DNA of 64,000 nucleotides from Phycomyces blakesleeanus NRRL 1555(-). Taxonomy: Eukaryota; Mucoromycota; Mucoromycetes; Mucorales; Phycomycetaceae. Under the pieces are notes generated by a model. It searched no databases, was not told the origin of the DNA, and saw only the letters and a program-made list of their open reading frames with translations. The DNA is taken from the NCBI RefSeq assembly GCF_001638985.1, contig NW_017265140.1:682001-746000 (forward strand). The letters are read 5' to 3'. The position numbers were made by a program, and so were the translations under genes. Shown here piece by piece: positions 36,116-47,179 of the stretch (its first letter is position 1; every line of letters starts with the position of its first letter).

Positions 36116-38184
36116 ATGTTATCGGCTCATTCACATCGTCTGGTGGCGACATTCTATCTTCTTTTATTATGCGCAGCGGGAGTGTTGTCTCAAACGATTC
36201 GTAATCCTGCATTCTGGCAAGAGCAGTTCCTTCGTAATGTCAGCAATTCGGATGTCCTTGCAAGCTCTGTAAATGATACATCCAGGCTCGCTTCTTCCCA
36301 GGACTTTCAGACTGTATATGCTGGAACAGACAGTATAATGACCTTTAGGGTATGTAGTTTTCCTGCTAATAGTGGTAGCAGTAATAAAAGGTGCTGGTTG
36401 ACAACACAGTACAACAAAACAAAACAACACGACACAACACGACACAACATACTTATTGTGTTGACCACCTAGCGTGCTATAGTTAGCTTTGAGAAGTGCT
36501 GCCTTTCGAGTAATCTGACTCTCGAGCGTCTGCAGAGCATCAACTATAATAGTAGCTTACTGAACAGTACAATAACACAATCAAAAATTGCTCTTGTTGA
36601 GCGTGGGGGTTGCAACTGGACCGAAAAATCTGAAGTAGCACGTAGTCTATCTTTAGCATACAGTCTTAATGTGGAGGCGGTAATTATCTACGACAACACC
36701 AGCTACCCCGCCGGTGATATAGAATACACGCTTACCGCAACTGTCGGGACAACTTTTATTCAAGCTTATTCAGGAGAGCTTGTAAACGAGCGTAATATTT
36801 CTCACATGCTAGACAATAATATTGTTGTGGGAAATCGTAGTCTTCCACTCTATTTTGTACCAAGGTTGTATGGTCGAGCCCTTTTAAATTCATATGCAAA
36901 AGCTTTTGCGAAACTTACAGCAAATGAAACCTCCTATTGGATGCTGGCTCCCGTAGTTCGAGCAAAAGAATGGACTAGCTCAACAAGTACTAACAATAGC
37001 ACTGCCAGTCAGCCAGGTACTGGTGTAGATAGTACTCCGACTGGCAGCCATGAACAGACACTAGAGGAGTTCAAATCAAGTAAAAAGTATTTGTCTTATA
37101 TTATTGGACTGTCTGTATTATTGTTTGCAAGTAAGTGAAAACAACAAAGACAGCAGGATCAATCAATCAAACAATCAAACAAACAATTGGAAAGTACATA
37201 TTGTTTAAACTATGTTTTTTTAAAAGTCATAATTGCGGCGTTTATTCTCTTACGTTGGTGGATGAAGAGATCTCTTGCTAACCAGTTAGCCCAAGAAACA
37301 CAGAGAAGAGAAGAGATATATCGCATGGAACAGCTCAAGAAACCACTCCCAATAAATGTCCTTAACTCATTTCCAGTAGTAAAATACAAGACTGGGTGTG
37401 TTAGAGATACTAGCTGCTCTATATGTCTGGATGATTTTGAGGAAGATGTACATGAAATACGCATACTGCCTTGTGGACATGGCTTCTGTGTTTTGTGTAT
37501 AGGCAAGTACTACTACCCAAAAAAGAAAGAAGATGCAGAAGTAATGGACATAAGTAATGACAAGAATAATCTTATTGTCATTGGTGTGCACCAGATCCAT
37601 GGCTTTCACAAAAATCGACACTCTGTCCAACTTGCAAGCAAAAATGTTATAACCCTGAAGGCTCTGGCGAAGATGAGGAAGAAGAGTCCGAAACAACAAA
37701 CAGTTATGCTGCTCTCCCAGCTGTTGTTTCAACCAGCACACTACCACACACCATGCAAAGAGATATTACTCCTCGCACATCAATTGATGAAGTAGTTCCT
37801 ATCGTGCCTACCATACCTACAGAAACAGCAAACAACCGGCCCGGATCGCCTAATTTATCAAAAGTGCCCAAAGAGGACAAATCTTTGTCAGACACTGTTG
37901 GGCCAGGTGTTACTGAATCATCTGATACAAGCAGTGTAGTTCTTGATACAAATCTACTAATTAAAGAAGAAATGTCTGGATTCATAAACTCGTCAAATCC
38001 AGTATTATTGTCTACTCAACATGAAGATTCGTCAAGGCCTGTCATGTCAGATGTAGAAGAAAGAACCATTCAACAAACGCCCATTGACATTGTCGGAGAT
38101 TCCACCAGCCACGCCGTACAACATGAAGCTACCAAATTGGATACAGAAGAAACAAAGAATACTCTTACGCACAAGCATGATTGA
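36116..38184 (+). CDS. PA-TM-RING ubiquitin ligase
   Basis: Exons 36116-36349, 36473-37130, 37227-37502 and 37595-38184. Signal peptide (FYLLLLCAAGVLSQ), then a protease-associated domain in the lumen (KIALVERGGCNWTEKSEVA, EAVIIYDNTSYPAGD) with many N-glycosylation sites. One membrane segment (YIIGLSVLLFAIIIAAFILL) follows, then a cytosolic RING: CSICLDDF, LPCGHGFCVLCIDPWL, CPTCK. A Ser/Thr-rich tail of about 160 residues ends the protein. Members of this family ubiquitinate cargo in the endosomal or vacuolar system. The RING has Cys where most members have the second His, so it is C3HC4 rather than C3H2C3. The last intron has a GC donor. Confidence 0.9.
37503..37594 (+). other. GC-AG intron within the RING codons
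   Basis: The donor is ATAG|GCAAGT and the acceptor CACCAG|AT. Only this pair yields CVLCIDPWL; the nearby GT at TGT|GTATAG would remove a zinc-binding Cys. Confidence 0.7.
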
Positions 38185-39071
38185 GAATATATATCTATAC
38201 ACCAACTACTACATCAGACTATATATACATATATCTTACATATAACATAAAATAATATCTTATAAATGCCATTACCTACATACTGGAATAATTATAATTA
38301 AAGAAAAACTAAAAACGAAACCTTATTTTCAAACCTTAAAAAAATACATTTCACACACGTTATGTTTCAATTAGAAAATTGATAGTATATATATATGAAG
38401 CTACTTGTAATGAATCTTGTAAATTAAATCTAAAAATTTGAATAGCTTGAGACAATACATTATTCTAGAAATAATACATACACCAATAATTCTAGCACCA
38501 AATATGGGTGGAGGATATCTTGGGGCTCCTCTTTTTCAAAACAAAACAAAGAATACAGCCAGCACTTGATTTAGTAATTTTTTTTTTGAACTTTTTAGTT
38601 CATTACCTACTAATTAACATTATCCTATCGATACATTGGCAATGATAGAAAATAAAAGCACACGGCCACCATATAGCATTATATATAATGCTCGCGATAA
38701 ATAATCATAGAACCCTGCCATCGCATATAAAGATTAATGTTTGGAGCACACACTTTTATTGTCGAGTCTTTAAATAACGTCTTTAGTTGTGTAAATATCC
38801 AAAATATTATTAGTAAATTGCTTTTCAGAGTGAAAAGATGAGATTATTTGATCAATGTTTGAGCAACCAATGTCAAACTACCTCAAGATGGTGGATCTTA
38901 ATGTATCTCACCATTTTACTTACAAATGTAAAGAGTTTTTGCTCAGCTTATTTGTATTTAATTGATCGAAATGATCAAAATGATCCTTTTTTTTTATTAA
39001 ATAAATAAAAAAGTATTCAAAGTATATAATAAATATCTGCATAAATGGAAATATAGATTGTGCTATTGTAG
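38185..39071. other. AT-rich spacer
   Basis: No gene seen. TTTGAACTTTTTAGTTCATT at about 38588-38607 faintly recalls the inverted-repeat element end. Confidence 0.45.
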
Positions 39072-39420
39072 TCAAGTAAAAGAAAATAGACAAACTAGAA
39101 TGTAAGAGTTAGAGTGGCCTTTATTCTTGATTGATTTGGTAGCATTGATATAAAAATTAGTGTCACTATTGATACGGATCTGCATATCATTACTAAACAA
39201 AGAAAAATGTCGTTACATACTATTCATTGTAATTCTTGCTATAGTGATAGCAATGTAACTTTATAAACATTAGGGAGACAAGGATGTGCTCATAAATGGT
39301 AAAGGAGGGTTCTTCAAGACAGTTTCTAGCTGGGTCTCGGATTAGTTTTCCCATTAGATTGTACGGCGGCATTAGTTCCGGTTCTCTGATACTGAAATAA
39401 GAATCAACAAGTTGCTGCGG
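39072..39420 (-). CDS. Partial unrecognised gene (two exons)
   Basis: Exon 39420-39221 reads QQLVDSYFSIREPELMPPYN and GKLIRDPARNCLEEPSFTIY. A GTATGT...TTTAG intron joins it in frame to 39192-39072, which reads NDMQIRINSDTNFYINATKS and then a stop. The splice phases agree and the text is protein-like, but no start exon could be joined and no family was recognised. It may be a remnant. Confidence 0.35.
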
Positions 39421-40181
39421 CAAGAGCTAATTTGACATTTTAGATAGATAGCCTTTCAATATTTACTTGTTTTCAGTAGAAGCTCTAATAAAATTGATGG
39501 TTCTTACTTATCTATAGGATGAAACTACCTACAGTTTCATAATAGTAGCTATAGTAATAGTAATAGCGCGTAACTTATTACTTGTACAGTATCTCAACCT
39601 TTTTAATATTGTATGATGTCCTTATCTATTGTCCTACTTCTTTTGTAGAATAGTTACCATTAGTTATTTTAGTTTCAAAACTTGGTTTGATTTGCTTTGA
39701 TTTTCTTTTTCACCATCTTTATTTTGATCACAACCCTCTTTATAGACATTTATCTATATATTTCGCTCATCCTACAGAATGTTTAAATTGTAGAATGAAA
39801 GAAAGACGGAATATACTTTGGTTTATTACTTTTAAATATAAAACGTTTATTAACACCCCTCCAAGGTGAGAACAATATCCTTCCAAGAAAGCAAAAAAAA
39901 GCAAAAAAAAAACGGGTGGTTCTACAGAAAGTGCCAAGCGATTAAGTTATAATCTCAACAGGCGCCATGACCTATTGTATCCTCTCTTGGCGCACTTAAT
40001 ATGATTTTTCAGTATGTCAATAAAAATTCATTCGTTGGCTTTGACTAGAATCAGATAATCCTGACGTCTAGTATTTTTTTTGGTATATATATATATGTGT
40101 GTATGTGTGTGCGTTTATACACTGCTTTTTAACACTCTGATTACCTTTTTCTTCTTCTTTTCTCTAAAATAAAAATACAAA

Positions 40182-40402
40182 ATGCAATACGAAAGGTTAG
40201 TACTCAAAAGATAGTATTATTCTTATTATTTGGTATAGACATCTATGCTAGCCAAGTACTTGGACTTGCTTTATATTTATTTATTTATTGCAACTACAGT
40301 TATATGGTGAAGTTTATGTCTTGGTTAGACAATGCATGCGAACAGATTGGTCGTTATTCTAGAGAAAACCTTTCAACAATTTCCTTGGCGCAGCAACTTT
40401 AA
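40182..40402 (+). CDS. Small spliced ORF of 38 residues
   Basis: ATG at 40182 follows a pyrimidine-rich leader (TTTTTCTTCTTCTTTTCTC). A short first exon (40182-40195) with donor GTTAGT joins 40310-40402 at TACAG. The product is MQYESYMVKFMSWLDNACEQ followed by 18 residues; it is soluble and helix-prone. No family was recognised. The open length is too small to prove coding. Confidence 0.3.
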
Positions 40403-41708
40403 AGATCCCATCCAGACCGTCCTTCGAACCTTCTTATGCTTTTTAAAAAGCAAAATCCTCAATTGCATTCATATGTATATTACTTCATCAACACTGCCGT
40501 GTGACTCTAACTAGACCAGAAGAAGCAAAAGATAAAAAAAAGGAACTTCTTTATTTTTCAAACGTTTCTATTTTATTTTCTCATTTGTCATAACAAATCC
40601 AGTACATAGTTTTCTCATCCTCTTCTTCATTTTTTCTCTCTTTTGGATTTTCTTATTTGAACAACACGCAAATAAATACATTTATTACTGACTGTTATTT
40701 TTGTTACTGTAGTATATGATTATACAAGAAACTGTGGCAATACATTACTAGGCTGTTTTTCTCTTTAAAGAAGATAACTATCTGTGTTAATTCACTTTAG
40801 TATATACTCTTCACCCCCCTTTATTTATTTATTATATCCTTTGGCCAATAATGATATATATACATATTTAGAATTAGTGATTATATCGAAATTGAACAAA
40901 ACGTGATAAATTGATTCGATTATCTGAGTCAAGAGTTAAAAAAAAAAAAAGACGAAAAGAAAGGCAGTTTTAGAAAAAAATTATTTTAAACTCATATAGT
41001 TTTTCATAAAAAAATAAAAAAATAAAATAAAGCTAAACTTTTTTTAGATAGTTTCTGATGTTGTTGTTTTTGTTGTTGTTGAGTTTATGGTAACCTTAGA
41101 TTTTTATTGGCTAGAATTTATATATTGTAAAACGCAACTTTTCTTTACAGAAAAATTACATATATATAAAAACGCGTCTTTTTACTTGAATTTTGTAATA
41201 AAAAAAAGTGAATGTAAAGAGAAAGAACAATCTTTATATGTACATTTAAATTTTAAAGCAAAAATATATAAGAAAAAAACAATAAAATCAACAGCAACAA
41301 CAATGAAAGGCTTGCAGCTTGTCTCCTTACAACAAACTGCAATGTCATGTGAAGACAAATATAGAATAGAATATTTGAATTGTGTGGTTCCACTTTTTCA
41401 TTGAATTCCTATATATAAAGATAAAATCAACTCCGATATAGTAAAAAAAAGAAAGAAAAGAAAAGGATATAAATTACCTGTACAATCACCCTTGATATAT
41501 TCAATTCAGGAAAACTTATAATCCAATCATCCTACATACCCACAAACTAGCCTGCTCTTGTTGCTCCTCTCTTTCATATATAATCCTCACTCCACGTGAC
41601 AGCCCCCCTCCCCTCCCCCCCACCCACATACAACCTACCTAGCTAGATTAGCTGGTTTTTTTTTGGGAGACATTCTTACTTTACACAAAGAATAGTTCGT
41701 GATTGAGA
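40403..41708. other. AT-rich spacer and GSK3 promoter
   Basis: Poly(A)/poly(T) tracts dominate. C-rich CCCCCCTCCCCTCCCCCCCA at about 41604-41623 lies roughly 90 bases before the GSK3 start and may be a promoter element. Confidence 0.45.
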
Positions 41709-41921
41709 ATGAGTCAGTCAAAGACACCTGCAACAAGTGATCTGTCTTTATTGACGGGATCTGTAACCAATTCGAAGAAATCAGGTGAACTAATGTTCTA
41801 ATGGGCAGATTCTTTTCTTTGTTGTTGTTGCTCGGGTGGTTCTTTAAATAAGAGTAGTAATAAATGAAATGAAATATTATTTAATTATTATTATTATTAT
41901 TTTTAAAAAAAAAACTATAAC

Positions 41922-41962
<41 letters not shown>

Positions 41963-44009
41963 TTTGAACAAGATACTTTGCAGGAATCCCCACAAATTAC
42001 AAGAGTCCCTGCCAAAGAAGGCAAGACAGGAAAAGGAATTGAACTGGAGTACAGACATCAAAAGGTTGTCGGCAGTGGATCCTTTGGAGTCGTGTGCCAG
42101 GTCCGGTTTGTAAAAAATGGACAAAAATACGCGATCAAAAAAGTATTACAAGACAAACGCTACAAGGTAAAATAAAGAAATAATTATAATAAAAATTAAA
42201 AAAAAAAGAAAGAGAAAGAGAAAGGTAAAGGTAGAGGTAGAGGTAGAGGTAGAGAGAATATACAGACAAAGGAAAGGATAGAAACTTTGATTGATTGATC
42301 TATGTCTTTCCTAATAATCGGAGAATTTTGTTTTCTTCTTTTTCTTTAGAACCGTGAACTAGAAATGATGAAGAAGATGGATCATCCGAACGTGTGTGGC
42401 CTTGAAGCCTATTTTTATTCCACGGGTAGCCGAGGGGTAAGTTTACTAAAATAAAAAGAACTTATTGTATAGTAATAATATGATACTAACCCACATACAC
42501 GTATATATACATAAATATATACTTCTTTTACTTGTTGTTGTTTGGTTCTAATTTTAGGATGTGTACCTTAACCTGGTATTGGATTATGTTCCTGAGACGG
42601 TTCATCGGGTGGCACGTTATCATGCCAAAATTCAGCAACCGATTCCAATGTTGCAAGTCAAGCTGTACACTTACCAATTGTTTCGATCGCTTGTTTATAT
42701 TCACTCAATTGGTATATGTCATCGAGACATCAAACCGCAAAATCTTTTAGTTGATCCTGTCAGTGGGGTATTAAAGTTGTGCGATTTCGGAAGGTTTGTA
42801 AAAAATAAATAAATTAGAATGCTACTCCTAGTTAGTTAGTTAGTAATTGGATCTTGACTAAATTCGAATTATGTATGAATACGTCTGTGCCTGTGCCTGT
42901 GCCTGTGTGCGGATCATGTTATATACTATATATATATTATAGTGCGAAATGCTTGGTGGTAGGTGAGCCAAATGTGGCCTACATCTGTTCAAGGTACTAT
43001 CGAGCACCCGAACTTGTTTTTGGTGCGACAGACTACACGAGTCAGGTCGATGTGTGGTCAGCAGCGTGTGTAATGGGTGAATTGCTGCTTGGACAGCCAG
43101 TGTTTGTGGGCGAGAGTGCTATTGACCAACTAGTAGAGATCATAAAAGTACTTGGAACTCCTTCACGAGAAGACATCAAGGCTATGAATCCTCGATACAT
43201 TGATCATAAATTTCCTCAGATACAACCATATTCTCTCCAAAAGGTAAAAAATATATATAGCTATATGGTTGCCTAGTTACATATGGTTGCCTAGTTACCA
43301 GTAGATATATAGAAGAAACAATAACAAAAAAAGGGAATATTAAGATCAAGATCAAGATAAAAGTGAAGATAAAGATAAAGTGATTATATACATATGTATA
43401 CCCTTTTGAACAAAGCAAATCAAATCAAAACAAAACATAAACACCCAATCAATTTACATGGTTAACATTTGTAAAGCTTTTCCGTTGGAGAACACCGCCC
43501 GAGGCTGTTGATTTGATGTCGCGCACACTTGTGTACAACCCTACTATTAGACACACTGCAATCAAACTGCTTGTACACCCCTTCTTTGATGAACTTCGAC
43601 ATCCAGATACACGTCTTGGTAATGGCAAATCTCTTCCACCCCTGTTTGACTTTTCATCTCAAGGTAAAGATAGCTTGTAGATAAACTACAAATCTTTTTA
43701 TATATACTTCTATCTCTATATATGTTTTTTGTTTTGTTTTTGTTTTCATATGCGTATACGATTAAGATAAAATAAACGAGATGCAGCAAGTATAATAATG
43801 ATATATTCATGTATATATGTATATATGTATATGTCCTATATATGTATTTATGTATTTATGTAATGTAATGTAATGTAATGTAATGTAATGTATATACACA
43901 ATGCATAGAACTATCTGTTGACTCTGAGTTATTTAACATGCTTGTACCGGAACACGCCAAAGAAATGCTGGTGAAACGGGGCCTTGATTTGATGAGCTTT
44001 GAACGATAA
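41709..44009 (+). CDS. GSK3: Glycogen synthase kinase 3 (shaggy-type)
   Basis: Seven exons, first about 41709-41762 (donor GTAACC chosen because it keeps frame), second 41983-42176, last ending 44009. [15 protein letters not shown] (Gly loop), [18 protein letters not shown] (Lys and helix C), [59 protein letters not shown] (with the activating Tyr), [34 protein letters not shown] and [20 protein letters not shown]. These match GSK3, including the primed-substrate Arg positions in the helix C and activation regions. It would phosphorylate primed Ser/Thr sites in growth, stress and sporulation control. Small difference: the usual HPW before the TPPEA helix is replaced by PYSLQK. Introns carry AAT, GGTAGA and GTAAT repeats. 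Confidence 0.94.
41924..41959. repeat. (AAT)n microsatellite in the first GSK3 intron
   Basis: About 12 triplets. Confidence 0.8.
43858..43891. repeat. (GTAAT)n repeat in the last GSK3 intron
   Basis: About six tandem pentamers. Confidence 0.8.
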
Positions 44010-44478
44010 CCAAAAAAGAAAATTGATTATGGTGTATTGATTGATTGGCGGGGCTGTATCGTTCTCTAAATTTACTTTTTTGGAGAATCGTCCGGAAAGA
44101 AAGGATCGACATGGAAAGTAAGACACACACGAAAAATAATAGAGAAAAGATATATAGAGAGAGAGATAAAGAGAGAATATATGTATATATATATATATAT
44201 ATATTCTTCTATTTATAGTGTTTTTTTTTATTGAATGTATGCACACAAGAAAGAACCTAATGAGAATGCAAAGAGGGAGGGAAGATGAAAGAGAAGAAGG
44301 AAAACGTGAAACTAGAGAGACGATGATAGGACAAAGTAGTAAAATAAAATAAAATAAAATAAAAAGTAAAATAGAGGGAGAAAGTATATAATATAATATA
44401 TATATATATTAGTGTGTGTGTGTGTGTGAAATTGAATGTATGGGAGTGTATATATGAGTGAGTGTAGAGAGATGTATA
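44010..44478. other. Convergent 3' spacer, GSK3 / Cps1-like
   Basis: AT-rich with AAAAT pentamers (about 44340-44363) and TG dinucleotides (about 44411-44428). No gene seen. Confidence 0.5.
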
Positions 44479-45996
44479 TTAACGACGCTCTTGTCCTTGA
44501 AGAAGTTGAGTGTGAGGTGGAAGAGCACCATCAGTGCCCATTTCAGTCCGATAGTCATCCTCAGACCAGAATGGATCGTGTACTGGAGGAGCAATGTAGA
44601 CGCCTGGTCTGTTTTGTGGGGGCTCATTGCCAACGCTACTCATTTCGATCTTTGTATTCCTACCATTTGGATTCTGAGTAGCGTCGGCAGCGTCGGCAGC
44701 GATCTGGATATCCTGCTTGCCAATGTCTGCCGCAAGCTCATTTCCAATACCAGCACGGGTACCCCAGCCTACCTCGTGTAGAGTAAAGAGGGCGTAGATC
44801 TTCATGATCGCAAAGTAGTAATTGAATAGTAACCAGGCAGGCAACGCCCAGATGTCTAGTGGACGTCTGATGAAGTGTGGACCGAGTTTGATGGCACGGG
44901 TGACCAGAAGCCAGATGATGTATGAGATAGCAATGTTCCATCCCGGCAGCGGTTCGCTTGTCCGGTCCTCCTTGTTCTTCTGGATCGACGCAAACACACC
45001 CACCAAGATAGGACCAGCCAAAAGGGTCAGAGGGTTGAAAAGCTTGTCGACCATGGTGAATGCAACATACGGGTGGCGGCTCCAGATGTAGCGTTCGGTA
45101 AACAGCGACCTGAAATCAGAGCGCCAGGTGTTTCGGGTCCAGCGCAAGACCTGTTTGACGAATCTCCAGTTGTTCTTGAAGGTCGAGAACAGTTCGGCCT
45201 CTTTGCAGACCTGAGCATAGGTATTCCAGCCATGAGACACCATCCAGCGTGTCAAGAATTTGTCGTCACCCGAATTGAGGGGATATTTTCCCAGCCAGAG
45301 GTCGTTAGTGAAACAGTGCTGGAAGGCCGGGTCCTTGAGGATGAGGGTACGGTAAGCGGCCGTGCGTCCCGAAAGACAGCAGACGCCGCCGTCAATGTGG
45401 GTTGAAGAAGCGATTTCGATGTTGCGACTCGTCAACCGATATCCGGCCAGGATCTCCCAGACGGTCTGGTGGCCATTTGGATCGACCGCGTGAACCGTCT
45501 GGCTTGTTCCAACACCGCCCATCTTCAGATCCTCGAAACACGCGAGGATGTACTCGAGCATCGTCGGTTTCCAGATCGCATCGTCGTCTGCGAACACAAT
45601 GATCTCGGACTGCGTCGCATTTACGCCAGCCACCATCTGTAATCGCTTGTTGGCTTTGGATACAGTCAGGACCTTGATTTTGGTTGGATCGACTTCATTA
45701 GCTAGCTCCTGCAGCGGTCCGAGCATCTTTGTTTCTGTGATGATAATGATCTCCTTTGGTTTACAGGCCAACCAGCTCCTGGCTGCAATCTTGAACTCTT
45801 CTCCGGCATCAATGGTTGGCACGATAATCGTCACGTCTCTCTCAGGGTCATAGGTCGGGTTCTCCTTTGGCCGACGTGGCTTGTAGACCAGCCACGCCAC
45901 TAACTTGATGAAGTACCAGAGATAACGGTAGAATCCAATGATTCCAAATGGCAAAAAGAAGGGCAGAAGCCCAACATCATCTGTCAGATACAACAT
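44479..45996 (-). CDS. Family 2 glycosyltransferase, Cps1/hyaluronan-synthase-like
   Basis: Intronless frame of 505 residues. N-terminal membrane segment (~10-37), then a GT2 domain: VTIIVPTIDAG, FADDDA (Asp 137-139), SGDD (242-245) and QVLRW (282-286, the QxxRW motif). Three or so C-terminal membrane segments (~322-338, 354-372, 384-406) and a WGTR motif (411-414) follow, then a hydrophilic tail. This is the layout of processive polysaccharide synthases such as fungal Cps1 and type I hyaluronan synthases. It would polymerise a sugar nucleotide at the plasma membrane and export the chain. Codon use is more GC-rich than the neighbours. The Met at 45996 starts only 11 residues before the first membrane segment, so an upstream exon is possible. 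Confidence 0.9.
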   Translation of the reverse strand: MLYLTDDVGLLPFFLPFGIIGFYRYLWYFIKLVAWLVYKPRRPKENPTYDPERDVTIIVPTIDAGEEFKIAARSWLACKPKEIIIITETKMLGPLQELANEVDPTKIKVLTVSKANKRLQMVAGVNATQSEIIVFADDDAIWKPTMLEYILACFEDLKMGGVGTSQTVHAVDPNGHQTVWEILAGYRLTSRNIEIASSTHIDGGVCCLSGRTAAYRTLILKDPAFQHCFTNDLWLGKYPLNSGDDKFLTRWMVSHGWNTYAQVCKEAELFSTFKNNWRFVKQVLRWTRNTWRSDFRSLFTERYIWSRHPYVAFTMVDKLFNPLTLLAGPILVGVFASIQKNKEDRTSEPLPGWNIAISYIIWLLVTRAIKLGPHFIRRPLDIWALPAWLLFNYYFAIMKIYALFTLHEVGWGTRAGIGNELAADIGKQDIQIAADAADATQNPNGRNTKIEMSSVGNEPPQNRPGVYIAPPVHDPFWSEDDYRTEMGTDGALPPHTQLLQGQERR

Positions 45997-47063
45997 CAGA
46001 CAGTGACCTTATATGTAATATGTATTTATGCTTTTGTTGGTTTGCTTTATAAAATAAATTTATCAAATCTAACAAATTAAACAAATTAAATATCTAAAAT
46101 TAAAAACCCAACGTAATGTAACGTAATGCAATATATAGATATATTGTAATGAAGAAAGAAAACAAAGCAAAGAAAGAAAGAAAGAAAGCAAAGCAAAGAA
46201 AAGGAAGAAAGAAGTGTATAATTTAAAATTCACTGTAATGTGTATATATATATATATAATTATCAATAATATTTATGTAGAGTTTTGGGGTTTCGTTGTT
46301 TATATAAATATATTTTTATACTTGCTGCCCATCAGATCAACCATCCTATTCCGTCTGGCTTGTGACGACAGTCCCAGCCAGGAAATATTCTCTTCTATAA
46401 TATCACTGTTGCACTTACTCTATAAAAAGATCCCTCTTCTTTGGCACTCCCTTTTTACTTTTTTTTTCTTAAAATAATAATAATAATGGTTTCTTGACCG
46501 GAGATATATATAAAAATGTTACGAACAGTAAAAATAGATTTTTTTTGTAACCGTCAAAAATATTGAAGCGTCTTTTGTTATTATTATTATTGTCTAGGGT
46601 ATTTATGAAGTGCATGGACCTATTTGCTAACTTCTTTAAACCTATAAAGTAACCTTTTTTTTCAAAAGTTATTGGTAAAAGCAAAGTGAAAAGTAAAACG
46701 TAAAAAGAAAAGACATCTCGCATTCAAGGATAGTTTAACTTGTACTGAATGAACGCACAGCAAAAAAAAAAAGTATGTAAATCTCAGGAGGAAATTGACC
46801 CAAAATAAAAAATTTTAAAAAAAAAGTTCAACTATGTGTACTCACATACACATTATAAACTATCTTCACTGCACAGTAATGTCTATGTGAGCACCTTTAA
46901 AAAAAACCAATAAGAAGAGCATTAGGAAGACATGCTGCTTTTGAACCTACGTACCTTTTGTCTAATGTTTTTGGTTTCTTATTTTTAGTTGGCTGGTTGT
47001 TTGTTTGTTTTGATGAGTTAAGTCAAGTTGAGATAAGGTTGATTGACTCACTAAATAATCAAG
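45997..47063. other. AT-rich spacer upstream of the Cps1-like gene
   Basis: Contains a TA-rich palindromic region (about 46240-46262) and the likely promoter. ORFs here are low-complexity. Confidence 0.5.
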
Positions 47064-47179
47064 TAACTAAGTAACTAAATAACTAAATAACCTAGCAACT
47101 AAACAACATAGCAACTAAATAACATAGTAACCAATTAACCGTGTAACCGATTCAGTAACTAAGCAACTGACTAACTCAT
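47064..47179. repeat. Degenerate 8-base minisatellite
   Basis: About 14 units of the form YAACNNAR (TAACTAAG, TAACTAAA, TAACCTAG, CAACTAAA, CAACATAG, TAACATAG ...), in register except for one 4-base slip. Confidence 0.75.

Noticed and set aside
41087..41404. 105-residue ORF on + strand
   Set aside because: Lys/Ile/Tyr-rich translation of AT-rich DNA with no family signal; probably chance.
45073..45853. Plus-strand ORFs of 60-110 residues
   Set aside because: They are antisense shadows of the Cps1-like gene.
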